Shown: positions 17,165 through 26,212 of the stretch, in pieces
Layout of the letters: every line of letters begins with the position of its first letter
Position numbering within the stretch: position 1 is the stretch's first letter
Assembly: GCF_033723955.1 (NCBI RefSeq)
Contig: NZ_CP137555.1
Location: forward strand, 1,570,501-1,634,500
Direction of reading: 5' to 3'
DNA from: Microbulbifer pacificus
GTDB taxonomy: Bacteria; Pseudomonadota; Gammaproteobacteria; Pseudomonadales; Cellvibrionaceae
DNA length: 64,000 nt
Translations under genes and position numbers: made by a program
Notes under the pieces: generated by a model
The model's database searches: none
The model's input: only the letters and a program-made list of their open reading frames with translations
Told to the model about the DNA's origin: nothing

Positions 17165-17322
17165 TCCCAGAGGTCGACGAGAAATGACCTATATCGGCGG
17201 GAGAAGAGAGATGATGTCGGGCGCCTGCGCGTCGAATCGCCGAGGAGTCCAGCGTGAACACCTCTCGTCGCACAGGGAACGGGAAACCCGATGCTGCCAG
17301 TGTGCGGTGCAGCCCCAATCCC

Positions 17323-17354
17323 GTCGCCCCACTTTGAAAAAATCCCCAAACTGG
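17323..17354. promoter_or_regulatory. Beta-glucan locus operator copy (AraC gene)
   Basis: GTCGCCCCACTTTG (17323-17336), ten bases, then CAAACTGG (17347-17354). Same inverted-repeat element as in front of GH3, GH16, the relic gene and the TBDR. It lies about 150 bases before the AraC start and suggests autoregulation or control of a minus-strand transcript. Confidence 0.6.
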
Positions 17355-17504
17355 GCGGTGTCACTTTAAGAAAATCCGCAAACGGGATACTCAATGGACG
17401 ATATGGTCGTGGCCCGCGCTCCTACCCCTGTGGGAATTCTCTTATACTCGCGGCTATAAGAGCGATAAAAAACCATAAAAACGCAATTTCTCGGCGATGG
17501 TGCA

Positions 17505-18662
17505 ATGAAACAATACATATTCAATATCCACGACGTGGTGCTGCTGATGACCGCGGCGGAGTGCCTGTTGCTGGCAGTATTCCAGTCGATACTCCCCACG
17601 CGCGCGCGCCACGATGGTCGTCTGCTGACGGCTTTCCTGCTGATTATTGCGGTGGCCTCCGGTTGCACACTGTTGCTGTGGAATGATCAGTTCACCGTGG
17701 CACCATGGTTCGAACAAACGCTGCTGCCCTATCTGCTGTTCGCGGCGCTGCTGTTGAAGGGACCAGCGATCTATCTGTACTTCTGCTCGCTGACCCAGCA
17801 GAAAATCCAGTTCAATCGGCACCAGGCCTTCCACCTGATTCCCGCGCTGGCGGTGCTGATGTGTATCACAATTTTCAGTATCTCCAGCAGCGACCTGCGT
17901 CAGGTGGCGGATGCGGGGCAATCCCTGCCAGACACCGCGATCGAATTTATCTGGGACCTGGCTTCTCTGGTGCCCTTTGTCTACGCCGTGGCGGCACTGT
18001 TGCAGATCCGCCGCTACCGCCACGCGCTGAAAGACGAGTACTCGCACTATTCGGAAACGGAACTGCACTGGCTGTCGGCGCTGGCCTGGGGTGTACTGAT
18101 CTCCTGGAGCTGGACCATGGTGGTACACGTGGTGGCGAAGTTTTCCAGCGATGTAGTCGCGGATTACATGGGGATCGCCGACAACTACCTGGCATTCATC
18201 CTGATCAATGCATTCTTCGCCTACAGCCTCACCTACGCCCACCAGTTGCTGGTAACCCAGCCGCAGGAAGAGGCCCGCGAGACCGCCGTGGAAGAGGAAC
18301 CCTCCGAGCCCGCGATCGAGAAGGTGCGCAACGCCATGGAGAGCGACAAGATTTATCTGAAGAAGAACCTGAATCTGGAACAGTTTTCCGAACGGATTGA
18401 TTTGCCGGCAAAAGAAGTCTCGGCGGTAATCAACAAGCACTTCGGCACAAACTTTTTCGAGTATGTGAACAGCTATCGGGTGGAGGCGGCGAAGGCGCTG
18501 CTGTCCGATCCAGACAAGGCCGATATGACCGTGCTGGATGTACTGCTGGAATCCGGCTTTAACAGCAAATCGGCTTTCCACCGTTTTTTCAGCCGGCTCG
18601 TAGGCATGTCACCGACGGAGTTCCGCAAGCAGGCACTGGCAGCGGGCACCGCGACCCAATAA
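17505..18662 (+). CDS. Membrane-anchored AraC-family transcription regulator
   Basis: 385 residues. The first ~245 hold about seven hydrophobic helices (for example VVLLMTAAECLLLAVFQSI, LLTAFLLIIAVASGCTLLL, LLPYLLFAALLL); a Glu-rich linker follows, then a C-terminal AraC-type DNA-binding domain (LNLEQFSERIDLPAKEVSAVI ... VLDVLLESGFNSKSAFHRFFSRLVGMSPTEFRK). Only this last domain is AraC-like; no cupin sensor is present, so it likely senses in the membrane or periplasm. It is the only regulator inside the beta-glucan block and the obvious candidate for binding the repeated element (inference). Confidence 0.9.
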   Translation: MKQYIFNIHDVVLLMTAAECLLLAVFQSILPTRARHDGRLLTAFLLIIAVASGCTLLLWNDQFTVAPWFEQTLLPYLLFAALLLKGPAIYLYFCSLTQQKIQFNRHQAFHLIPALAVLMCITIFSISSSDLRQVADAGQSLPDTAIEFIWDLASLVPFVYAVAALLQIRRYRHALKDEYSHYSETELHWLSALAWGVLISWSWTMVVHVVAKFSSDVVADYMGIADNYLAFILINAFFAYSLTYAHQLLVTQPQEEARETAVEEEPSEPAIEKVRNAMESDKIYLKKNLNLEQFSERIDLPAKEVSAVINKHFGTNFFEYVNSYRVEAAKALLSDPDKADMTVLDVLLESGFNSKSAFHRFFSRLVGMSPTEFRKQALAAGTATQ

Positions 18663-18786
18663 AGCGTTTACCAGTACCGCTATTTCGCCTTCGCGAACTC
18701 CGGCTGCCGATGATTGGATATTTCGACAGCCGGGACTTCATCAGTGTGGACTAATAAGAATCACACTCTCACATTGGTCATCAACC

Positions 18787-21345
18787 TTAACCGCAGGTGA
18801 TGTCCGCATCCGCTTTGGATGCGATATGGATATTGTGAATCGTCATATCCAGCGCGCCCGCGGTGCGCACATAGAAAGGTGACAACACCATATCCAGCTT
18901 TGCGCCGGCGTCAGCCAGGCATTGCAGGTCTACCGCCACGGTTTTCCACTCGCCCGGCACAGCGCCTTTCAGCAGTGCGGTGATGGACTGTTCGGCACCG
19001 CAATCCATACCGCAGTAGATACCGAGATTCACTGCATCGCTCGGAGCCGCGTCCACTTTCACATCGAACACCAGCGCGCCACGGTTACCCAGGTAGCTGG
19101 AGAGGTCGGTGCGGCTGTTGGCAAAGAAACCGGCAATGGCATTGCCCTCACCATTCCACTGCAGGCGACGGCTGTCTTCCTGCACATTGCGGTCCACGGA
19201 CTGCACACTGATGCCCTGCAGTTTGGCCACACTGCTGGAAATCACCGAGTGATGATTGCCCGCATCGGTCACCTGGAAGCTCCACGGATCCAGCGCGCGG
19301 CCGTTGAATACCGCCAGCGCCTGCTCCCCGTCGGCAGCCTTCAGACCGCTCAGCTCGGAAAGCGCAGCCACTTCCACACTGTCCCCGTAATTCAGGCCAT
19401 AGCCATAGCTGAACTGGGCCTGCGCGTCGCTGTCACCGCGGTTGCGCAGAGTGGGCTGCGCGTCGTTTGGCCAGGAGAAGGTCAGCTTGCCTTTGAAATC
19501 GTGATTCACCTCGCCTGCGGCATTGCGGAAAATTACATCCGCCACACCGGCGCCTTCGCTGCCTGGCTGCCAGATGGTCACGAACGCATCGGAGGCGTTG
19601 ATTTCGGGGTTCACCCACAGCGGGCGGCCGGTGATGAACAGGGAAACCACCGGGATATTCTGCGCGCGCAGATGCTGTAGCAGCGCCAGATCCGCATCGC
19701 CCTTGTAGTCCAGATGGGATACATCGCCCTGCATTTCCGCGTAGGGATCTTCACCGAATACCACGATGGCGACATCCGGCGTTTGCTCAAAGCTGCCATC
19801 CACAGACAGCTCGGCGACGCCGCCGGCCGCCTGCACCACTTCGGCGATACCACCGTAAACGGAAGTCGCACCGGGGAAATCACTGTTCTGGTTGCCAGTG
19901 CCCTGCCAGGTAATACTCCAGCCACCGGATTGCTTGCCAATATTGTCGGCGCCCTCACCGGCCACGAGTACCCGCTGGTTGCGCGCGAGCGGCAGCAGGT
20001 TGCCGTTGTTTTTCAGCAGCACCAGGGATTCGCGCACAGCCTGGCGAGCGATGGCGCGATGTTCCGGTGCACCGATCAGGGATTCGTCGGCGGCAAACGC
20101 GCGCTCGGAGGGTGCGCCGTTGTCGAACACACCCGCACGGATTTTTACCCGCAGGATACGGCGCACCGCATCATCGAGGCGCTCCGGGGAAATCTCGCCG
20201 CTCTTGGCCTGGGCCAGGGTGTTCTGGTACAGCTCTTTCCAGCTGGGGTCCGGCGCCATAAACATGTCCAGACCGGCGTTGACGGACTGCGGGCAGCTCA
20301 CATTGCTGCAACCATTCACAAACTGGTGACCAGCCCAGTCGCCGACGATGAAACCGTCGAACCCGAGGCGGTTCTTCAGCACGTCGGTCATCAGGTATTT
20401 GTGGCCGTGCATCTTCTCGCCATTCCAGCTACTGAACGATGCCATTACCGTTTGCACCCCGGATTCGATTGCCGAGAAATACCCCTGGGCATGCAGGCGC
20501 ACCAGCTCTTCCTCGCTGATCATCGCATCGCCGCGGTCGATACCATTGAGGGTGCCGCCGTCGGCCAGGTAGTGCTTGGCGGTGGCAATGACATGCTTGC
20601 CCTGCAACAGGTCTTCGGCACCCACGGCACCCTGCATGCCTTCCACCATTTTGCCGCCGTAGTCGCGGACCAGCTCGGGATCCTCGGAGTAAGACTCGTA
20701 GGTGCGGCCCCAGCGGTCATCCCGGACCACTGCCAGCGTTGGTGCGAACACCCAGTCGATACCGGTGACAGAGACTTCGGCCGCTGTGGCAGCGCCGATC
20801 TCGCGCAGGAGCTCAGGATTGTGCGCCGCACCGAGGGCAATGTTGTGCGGGAACAGGGTCGCGCCGATCACGTTGTTGTGACCGTGCACCGCGTCGGCGC
20901 CCCAGATCATCGGGATGGCAATACCACCGTCGCTGGTGTCCATGGAGGCGTTGTAATAGGCATCCGCCAGTGCGACCCAATTGGCCACAGAGGCATGCTT
21001 GTTGTCATTGGGGAAGGCGCCGCCACCATTCAGGATGGAGCCGATGTGATACTGTTTCACATCTTCGGGCGTTGCCGTGCGGATCTCCACCTGGATCATC
21101 TGACCCACCTTTTCCTCGATGGACATCTTCCCCAGGAGTTCGTCGATACGGGCTTCTACCGCGGGATCTTTGGCAATGCCACTGTGCAGCTGTGGCCAGT
21201 GCGCGATGGCGTCGGCACTGTAACCGGTGTCGGCCGGAGGTATTCCGGTGGCCATTTTCTGATCGCTGGTTTGTTCGGTGCAGCCGGCGAGTCCCCCGCC
21301 CGCAATCAGACCGGAGATGACTCCCAGCAAAATTCGCTTTTTCAT
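18787..21345 (-). CDS. GH3 beta-glucosidase lipoprotein (ExoP-like C-terminal domain)
   Basis: 852 residues from the ATG at 21345 (GGGAG upstream). Lipobox LAGC after GVISGLIAGGG. GH3 N-terminal barrel with FAPTLAVVRDDRWGRTYES, KHYLADG and the nucleophile Asp in GFIVGDWAGHQ near 335; GH3 C-domain with SLVLLKNNGNLLPLA and the IWQPGSEGAG block. The last ~160 residues form an extra beta-rich domain as in ExoP-type exo-1,3/1,4-beta-glucosidases. It releases glucose from beta-1,3/1,4 oligosaccharides produced by the GH16 enzyme encoded upstream. The promoter carries the shared inverted-repeat element at 21456-21488. Confidence 0.95.
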   Translation of the reverse strand: MKKRILLGVISGLIAGGGLAGCTEQTSDQKMATGIPPADTGYSADAIAHWPQLHSGIAKDPAVEARIDELLGKMSIEEKVGQMIQVEIRTATPEDVKQYHIGSILNGGGAFPNDNKHASVANWVALADAYYNASMDTSDGGIAIPMIWGADAVHGHNNVIGATLFPHNIALGAAHNPELLREIGAATAAEVSVTGIDWVFAPTLAVVRDDRWGRTYESYSEDPELVRDYGGKMVEGMQGAVGAEDLLQGKHVIATAKHYLADGGTLNGIDRGDAMISEEELVRLHAQGYFSAIESGVQTVMASFSSWNGEKMHGHKYLMTDVLKNRLGFDGFIVGDWAGHQFVNGCSNVSCPQSVNAGLDMFMAPDPSWKELYQNTLAQAKSGEISPERLDDAVRRILRVKIRAGVFDNGAPSERAFAADESLIGAPEHRAIARQAVRESLVLLKNNGNLLPLARNQRVLVAGEGADNIGKQSGGWSITWQGTGNQNSDFPGATSVYGGIAEVVQAAGGVAELSVDGSFEQTPDVAIVVFGEDPYAEMQGDVSHLDYKGDADLALLQHLRAQNIPVVSLFITGRPLWVNPEINASDAFVTIWQPGSEGAGVADVIFRNAAGEVNHDFKGKLTFSWPNDAQPTLRNRGDSDAQAQFSYGYGLNYGDSVEVAALSELSGLKAADGEQALAVFNGRALDPWSFQVTDAGNHHSVISSSVAKLQGISVQSVDRNVQEDSRRLQWNGEGNAIAGFFANSRTDLSSYLGNRGALVFDVKVDAAPSDAVNLGIYCGMDCGAEQSITALLKGAVPGEWKTVAVDLQCLADAGAKLDMVLSPFYVRTAGALDMTIHNIHIASKADADITCG

Positions 21346-21455
21346 CACCGCACTACTCCCATTATTTTTGTGAATTGCTGCAGCCGGCTGGTCACCAAAT
21401 TGTTGCTCGGTACCCGGCTTATCCAGCTTCCGTTGTACGGGTTGTGCCGAAAAGG

Positions 21456-21488
21456 GTCGTCCCACTTTGGATCCCGGGCACAAAATGG
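21456..21488 (-). promoter_or_regulatory. Beta-glucan locus operator copy (GH3 gene)
   Basis: GTCGTCCCACTTTG (21456-21469), 11 bases, then CAAAATGG (21481-21488). In the gene direction a TACAAC -10-like hexamer starts 18 bases after the element; the ATG is 111 bases downstream. Confidence 0.7.
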
Positions 21489-21546
21489 TGCAGACCACCT
21501 TGCCACCCAGTGTGGAACGCAAAAATGGGACGGCTTTTCCAGGGAA

Positions 21547-23088
21547 TTATTTGACCAGTCTCACATTGTCCACCTGCAGCACCGCCCCCATCTGGTTATC
21601 CCAGGCCGGCGAAAGAACAAACGGCGTATTCACGCTCGCGGTGTTGAGGCCACCCGCGGCCAGTTCCATCATCGGAATCTGGAAATGGGTCCACTGGTCC
21701 AGCGCGGGCATGTCCAGCGGGTAGTCGCCGGAAGAACACGGGTGCCCACAGTCGGCGCGGAAGGTCAGTGACGCACTGCCGGCAACTGCGGGTTCCACCA
21801 GAACCTGCAGGTCGAATTCGATATACGTGTAAGCACTCAGATCATATGCCGCGGCGGACTGGAAATAGCCGATCCCCTGATTGGTGTTGTAGGTGATCTG
21901 CCCAACGTCACCGTAGTCACCGCCGGCGTCCACCACCTGAAAATCCACGGTGCCGGAAGCGGTCCATGTGTACCACTGGTACGGGGCCTGGGCGGCACCA
22001 TCGAATACCGACAGTTCGTCGCCCTCGGCGTCCGGTGCCTGCGGCGGGGCGACACCCGGGTTGTGCACAAAATCACCATCGGTTGTGCCGCACCCCTTGC
22101 CGGTGTCGAAATCCTCGGTGCACTGATACACGCGCACATAGTCCACCTGCATTTCCTGCGGGAAGGCACCTTCATCGATGCCGCCGTCATTCACATTGGC
22201 GGACCAGTTGCCCCCCACCGCCAGGTTTAAAATCAGGTGAAAACTCTGGTCAAACGGCGCGTTGCTATTGCCCAGTGCCGCGGTGGTGTACCAGCCGGCA
22301 CTGGTTTGGGTGGCGTAGTGGTCACCGTCCACATACCAGCGGATCTCCCCTTCCTCCCACTCCACCGCGTAAGTGTGGAAATCGTCCGCCGGGTTCAGGC
22401 CACCGGGAAGCTGGTAGCGCTCGCCGCTGTATTTGTTGCCCGGCCAAGAATCACCGAAATGCAGGGTGCCGTGCACATGGTCCTCGCCACCGACCTTGAG
22501 GTTGACCGCCTCGAGAATGTCGATCTCCCCGGACAGTGGCCAACCGCCGTAAACCCAGTCGCTCGGCAGCATCCAGAACGCCGGCCAGGTTCCCTGCCCC
22601 TGGGGCAGTTTTGCGCGCATTTCAAAGCGGCCGAATTTCCAGTCGCCGAGCCCCTTGGTGCGCAGCCGCGCGGACGTGTAAGTGCCGCTGCCAGACACAT
22701 CGTCGGGATCGTAATTGGGATCGTCGTCCACCAGGTTCGGGCCGGTGGCATCCTCGCGGATCGCCTTGATGTGCAGCACATCGTCCGCGACCCAGGAATT
22801 GTCCGCCGCGTCCACATAGCACTGCGCCTCGTTATTGCCGCCGCCGGTGCAGTTTTTCTCATGCGACCACTTTTCGGCATCGATGGCAGAACCGGAAAAT
22901 TCATCCGCCCACACCAGGCAGTAACCGGAGTTGAGTGCGTCTTCGATACAGCGCGCGGGGCGCTCGTTCTGCGGCGGGTCAATCGGCCCGCCGACATCCC
23001 CATCGTCATTGGCGCCACCGCCCCCGCCACAGGCGGTCGCGGCCATTGCCAAACTGAATACAGAAGTGCGAAACAGATTTGTGGACAT
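21547..23088 (-). CDS. GH16 endo-beta-1,3-glucanase (laminarinase) lipoprotein
   Basis: 513 residues. Lipoprotein signal ending ATAC, then a Gly/Asp-rich linker. Catalytic domain (~50-330) with LVWADEFSGSAID, WPAFWMLPS and the GH16 signature GEIDILEA carrying nucleophile and acid Glu near 187 and 192, plus the VEWEEGEIRWYVDG strand. C-terminal ~150 residues are a separate beta-sandwich, probably carbohydrate-binding, with WYTWTASGTVDFQVVDAGG and VDNVRLVK. It cleaves internal beta-1,3 (or mixed-linked) glucan bonds. The gene is co-directional with GH3 downstream and has its own operator copy. Confidence 0.93.
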   Translation of the reverse strand: MSTNLFRTSVFSLAMAATACGGGGGANDDGDVGGPIDPPQNERPARCIEDALNSGYCLVWADEFSGSAIDAEKWSHEKNCTGGGNNEAQCYVDAADNSWVADDVLHIKAIREDATGPNLVDDDPNYDPDDVSGSGTYTSARLRTKGLGDWKFGRFEMRAKLPQGQGTWPAFWMLPSDWVYGGWPLSGEIDILEAVNLKVGGEDHVHGTLHFGDSWPGNKYSGERYQLPGGLNPADDFHTYAVEWEEGEIRWYVDGDHYATQTSAGWYTTAALGNSNAPFDQSFHLILNLAVGGNWSANVNDGGIDEGAFPQEMQVDYVRVYQCTEDFDTGKGCGTTDGDFVHNPGVAPPQAPDAEGDELSVFDGAAQAPYQWYTWTASGTVDFQVVDAGGDYGDVGQITYNTNQGIGYFQSAAAYDLSAYTYIEFDLQVLVEPAVAGSASLTFRADCGHPCSSGDYPLDMPALDQWTHFQIPMMELAAGGLNTASVNTPFVLSPAWDNQMGAVLQVDNVRLVK

Positions 23089-23172
23089 CGCTGTCTCCTC
23101 ATCGCGAAATTATTGTTATTCGTATGAATGCTCGGATTCGAGCGGAATTTTTTAGCCTCGGCAGCAGACCGC

Positions 23173-23204
23173 GTCGCCCCACCTTGTGAAAACAGGCAAG
23201 GTGG
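23173..23204 (-). promoter_or_regulatory. Beta-glucan locus operator copy (GH16 gene)
   Basis: GTCGCCCCACCTTG (23173-23186), ten bases, then CAAGGTGG (23197-23204): the most symmetric copy, with perfect 8-bp CCACCTTG/CAAGGTGG arms. TAAAAA starts 18 bases after it in the gene direction; the ATG of GH16 is 85 bases downstream. Confidence 0.75.
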
Positions 23205-23240
23205 AGTGCGCTTTGATACTGCGGTTACTGCAGTAGTTGC

Positions 23241-23486
23241 TTACAGTGAGTTGAGGAAATTCAGCAGGTCCTGCTTCTGCGACGAAGCCAGGCCCTGATA
23301 GGCATTACTTGCGGCCTGCCCTTCACCTCCGTGCCAGAAAATAGCTTCATCAATGGAGCGCGCGCCCGCGGCAAGATTATTTTGTTGTGCTTGAGAATCG
23401 ATACTGAATGAAAAAAATGTCGAGTAAGATATTAGGGAAATGGCGGGCGCCAGCAGGGCTCCCCGCAAAGAAGGAATCAGACGCAT
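23241..23486 (-). pseudogene. Relic of a di-heme oxidoreductase (DUF1111-type): signal peptide joined to C-terminal tail
   Basis: An 81-codon open frame with a signal-peptide-like N terminus (LRGALLAPAISLISYSTFFSFSIDSQA), a good GAGG ribosome site eight bases before the ATG, and a 36-residue tail DEAIFWHGGEGQAASNAYQG ... DLLNFLNSL. That tail is what I know as the extreme C terminus of di-heme/thiol oxidoreductases (usual length over 400 residues). No CxxCH heme motif remains, so it is an internally deleted copy. It still has an operator copy upstream at 23586-23617 and may be expressed as a small exported protein. Confidence 0.65.
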
Positions 23487-23585
23487 GGATGAACCTCGTA
23501 TTAAATTATTGGTTATTCGAGTTTGCGAGGGCTATTGCTCTCTCATCTTTCGCGTCTGCGAAACTAGTCTTTTCTAATCCGTGGC

Positions 23586-23617
23586 GTCGTCCCACTTTAT
23601 AGTTTTCGCCAATCTGG
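23586..23617 (-). promoter_or_regulatory. Beta-glucan locus operator copy (relic gene)
   Basis: GTCGTCCCACTTTA (23586-23599), ten bases, CAATCTGG (23610-23617). The position, 100 bases before the small open frame, matches the other copies. A hairpin TCTGGTGC (23613-23620) / GCACCAGA (23633-23640) overlaps its far end and may terminate the upstream halogenase gene. Confidence 0.65.
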
Positions 23618-23655
23618 TGCCTGAAAAATCAAGCACCAGAGATTTAGGCGCCAAG

Positions 23656-25152
23656 TCAGCGCACGGTAGAAACCTTTGTGCGCATTAGCATCTCTGCGAG
23701 ATATTCATTGTGTCCCTTCAATTTAGAAAGGGAGCTGTCGACACTGTGTTTTATCTGCGCAATAAAGTTTCTGAGTTCGTCTTCAGGCATAACATCCACC
23801 AGCAGATGATACCTTTTTGGCATCAGCCCTTGCCCAAACATAACCTGCTGCCATGAGTCCACAAACAGCTCATTGCCATCACGGTTCACGTGCCCGGTTT
23901 CCGTAAACAGATCAATCTTCCTTGCCAGGGTGTCGGGAATACTCATATTTCGGCAATAGCGCCAAAATTCAGTATCCGTTCGTTCGGTGACTTTGTAATG
24001 TAAAATGATGAAATCGCGAATTCGCTGTACATCAACCTCTGCTTCCCGATTGAATTCATCAATTGCAACCGGACTGATTCCCTGATCAGGAAAAAGCCTG
24101 AGAAAGCGGACAATATTCTGCTGAATAAGATGGATACTGGTAGATTCCAGCGGCTCAAGAAAGCCGCTGGATAAACCAACAGCCAAACAGTTTTTATGCC
24201 ACTGCTTGCGCCGACGCCCCGTTTGGAATTTAATTAATTTGGGTTCCGTCAGGGCTTGCCCGGTTATATTCCCCATCAATTGCTGTCGAGCAGAATCATC
24301 ACTCTGATAGCTACTCGCAAAAACAATTCCATTGCCCACACGGTGTTGTAGTGGTATCCGCCATTGCCACGCACTTTCCCGGGCTATGGATCTCGTGTAG
24401 GGCACCGGAGGCGCAACCGCTTCGGTCTGTACCGCCACGGCACTATCACACGGCAACCAGTGCGACCAGGACTCAAATCCGGCGTGCAGGGTCTTTTCAA
24501 TCAACAGTGCCTGCATGCCGGTACAGTCAATGAAAAAATCCCCCTCGATTTCACGACCGCCATTGAGCCTTAACGAACGGATATGGCCCGTTTCCGGGTG
24601 AAGAAGCACCTGCTCGATTTTCCCCTCGACGCGTTTTGCTCCATAAACCTCACTAAATTTCCTTAAGAACCTTGCGTAGAGACTGGCATCAAAATGAAAC
24701 GCGTAATTCAATCCATTATTTGGCAAACGCGAAAATTTTTCTGACTCCGCCGCCCGCCGTTCAAGACAGTATTCGCCAAAATCGCCAGCAAACCCCATAT
24801 CTCGTGCGCGCAGCCAGAAATGCTGGAATCCACAAGCCCAGCAGTCTCTACCCGTTACACCAAACGCGTGAGTATAGTCTTTACCGATGTCACGCCAATT
24901 TTCAAACCGAATACCCAACTTGTAGGTACCCTGGGTCGCAGCCAGGAATTCCGCCTCATCAATTCCCAACAACCGGTGAAAAAAGACAAGCGTTGGGATA
25001 GTGGCTTCTCCAACTCCCACCGTGCCAATTTGCTCAGACTCAACCAGCGTGATCTCCAGGTCACTACCCATCAACTTGGAAAGTGCCGCGGCCGTCATCC
25101 ACCCTGCAGTTCCGCCACCTGCAATAACAACTCTTTTTACCGCTTTATTCAT
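23656..25152 (-). CDS. Flavin-dependent tryptophan-halogenase-family protein (2)
   Basis: 498 residues, close relative of the protein at 11251 (shared GGGTAGWMTAA, TLVESEQIGTVGVGEATIP, SGFLEPLESTSIHL). FAD loop at 12-18, catalytic-type K78 (TYKLG), WQWRIP signature near 262, EPLEST Glu. All halogenase hallmarks are kept. It is the last of a halogenase-cupin-halogenase set downstream of a TBDR. Its ATG is 33 bases after the cupin stop, so the three are probably one transcript. The substrate is not known; a halogenating role is inferred from motif conservation only. Confidence 0.92.
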   Translation of the reverse strand: MNKAVKRVVIAGGGTAGWMTAAALSKLMGSDLEITLVESEQIGTVGVGEATIPTLVFFHRLLGIDEAEFLAATQGTYKLGIRFENWRDIGKDYTHAFGVTGRDCWACGFQHFWLRARDMGFAGDFGEYCLERRAAESEKFSRLPNNGLNYAFHFDASLYARFLRKFSEVYGAKRVEGKIEQVLLHPETGHIRSLRLNGGREIEGDFFIDCTGMQALLIEKTLHAGFESWSHWLPCDSAVAVQTEAVAPPVPYTRSIARESAWQWRIPLQHRVGNGIVFASSYQSDDSARQQLMGNITGQALTEPKLIKFQTGRRRKQWHKNCLAVGLSSGFLEPLESTSIHLIQQNIVRFLRLFPDQGISPVAIDEFNREAEVDVQRIRDFIILHYKVTERTDTEFWRYCRNMSIPDTLARKIDLFTETGHVNRDGNELFVDSWQQVMFGQGLMPKRYHLLVDVMPEDELRNFIAQIKHSVDSSLSKLKGHNEYLAEMLMRTKVSTVR

Positions 25153-25185
25153 GATTTTTCTCTCCTCTCGCTCCCGAGTTCTGGC

Positions 25186-26196
25186 TCAGGTTATTTTTTG
25201 CAGCTTGTCGATGAGCAAATTTCTGACATTTGCAGATGTATTTCTATCAAGATCTGCCAGGATCCCGCGGCATCGAGCGGGTATATGCGCCTTTGCCTGC
25301 CCGCGGTTTACCACAAAATGCTGAAACAGTTGCCCCCAAGCCTGGCGTTGCTCGTCTGGTAAACCACCTATGGAAAGCAGCGCATGTATCAGAGCATCTT
25401 GAGGTAAACCGGACCAGGTTGGTGTAGATCGCCACCAGTAATTGATAAGGACATTAATGTCTTCCAATCCTTCAACCTGATGCCACCACATACTCGGTAA
25501 ATAGAGCACGTCGCCAGGCTCCATTTCCGCAACCAGAGCGCTTCGCAATGCTTCTCTATAGCGGGGAAATTTCGCGAAGTCAGGATTATAAAAATCCACC
25601 ATGCTGATCGTCTGGCCCGCGGGATTAAAATCCAGTGGTCCCGGGTAAAGGTTGGCAACCTGATCTGGAGGAAACAAGGTGAAGCGTCGGCGACCCGATA
25701 CTACACAGGCGAGGTTTTCAGGCAAATCGAAGTGCGCAGCAATTCGCGTCCGGTTTCCAAACCACAGCGAAACAAGTTGCCCTGTAGCATCAAGACCCAG
25801 GTCATTTTGATCTCGTAAACCTGGTAGATAGTGATCTACCGGCGTCGATCCGACATAGCAATAATCATCTGCAAATTCGCCCGCTTCCAAGGCCCGCAAG
25901 GTGGACGTTAGCGTTCCCGAGGCACGCTGGAAATTGAAACCATCCATCGAATCATTGTAAAAAATGCGCCCGCCGGTCTCAGCTTTTGCACGAAACACCA
26001 CCAGCGCTCGCCCACAATCAAATTGCGCCAGATAATCGCTCAATTTCCCCTCTCGGCTGGCTTTCACGATGGGCCAGTGAGCAACGGCTTCTTTAATCAG
26101 CAGAGGTTTATTTCGCCCTTCGATGATCTCCGAAATTTTCTGGGATTCATTAAAATTGAGGGTTTCTACCGTGGGAATTTCTTCTGGATAAATCAT
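25186..26196 (-). CDS. Cupin_8/JmjC-type protein of TBDR-halogenase locus
   Basis: 336 residues from the ATG at 26196 (AGAGG eight bases before); an upstream in-frame ATG at 26226 would overlap the previous gene. Cupin_8 (JmjC-like) features: IAAHFDLPENLACVVSGRRRFTLFPP with the HxD iron ligands, GDVLYLPSMWWHQVEGL with the third His, and LLINYWW. These are the marks of Fe(II)/2-oxoglutarate-dependent hydroxylases. Such proteins recur beside TBDRs and halogenase-like flavoproteins in sugar loci. Its target, a small molecule or a protein residue, is unknown. Confidence 0.88.
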   Translation of the reverse strand: MIYPEEIPTVETLNFNESQKISEIIEGRNKPLLIKEAVAHWPIVKASREGKLSDYLAQFDCGRALVVFRAKAETGGRIFYNDSMDGFNFQRASGTLTSTLRALEAGEFADDYCYVGSTPVDHYLPGLRDQNDLGLDATGQLVSLWFGNRTRIAAHFDLPENLACVVSGRRRFTLFPPDQVANLYPGPLDFNPAGQTISMVDFYNPDFAKFPRYREALRSALVAEMEPGDVLYLPSMWWHQVEGLEDINVLINYWWRSTPTWSGLPQDALIHALLSIGGLPDEQRQAWGQLFQHFVVNRGQAKAHIPARCRGILADLDRNTSANVRNLLIDKLQKIT

Positions 26197-26212
26197 GCTG
26201 AGAACCTCTAAC

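Larger units (their letters stand above)
16863..17504. other. Long intergenic region with two regulatory elements, no gene seen
   Basis: 642 bases between divergent glk and the AraC gene. No credible coding frame. It contains an orphan terminator-like palindrome (17136-17164), one copy of the beta-glucan locus inverted-repeat element (17323-17354) and a TATACT -10-like hexamer (17443-17448) for the AraC gene. A small RNA on the minus strand is possible (see findings). Confidence 0.6.

Noticed and set aside
19714..21771. 685-codon open frame on the plus strand
   Set aside because: Lies antisense to the well-supported GH3 gene; composition is that of a reverse-frame shadow in GC-rich DNA, without recognisable motifs.
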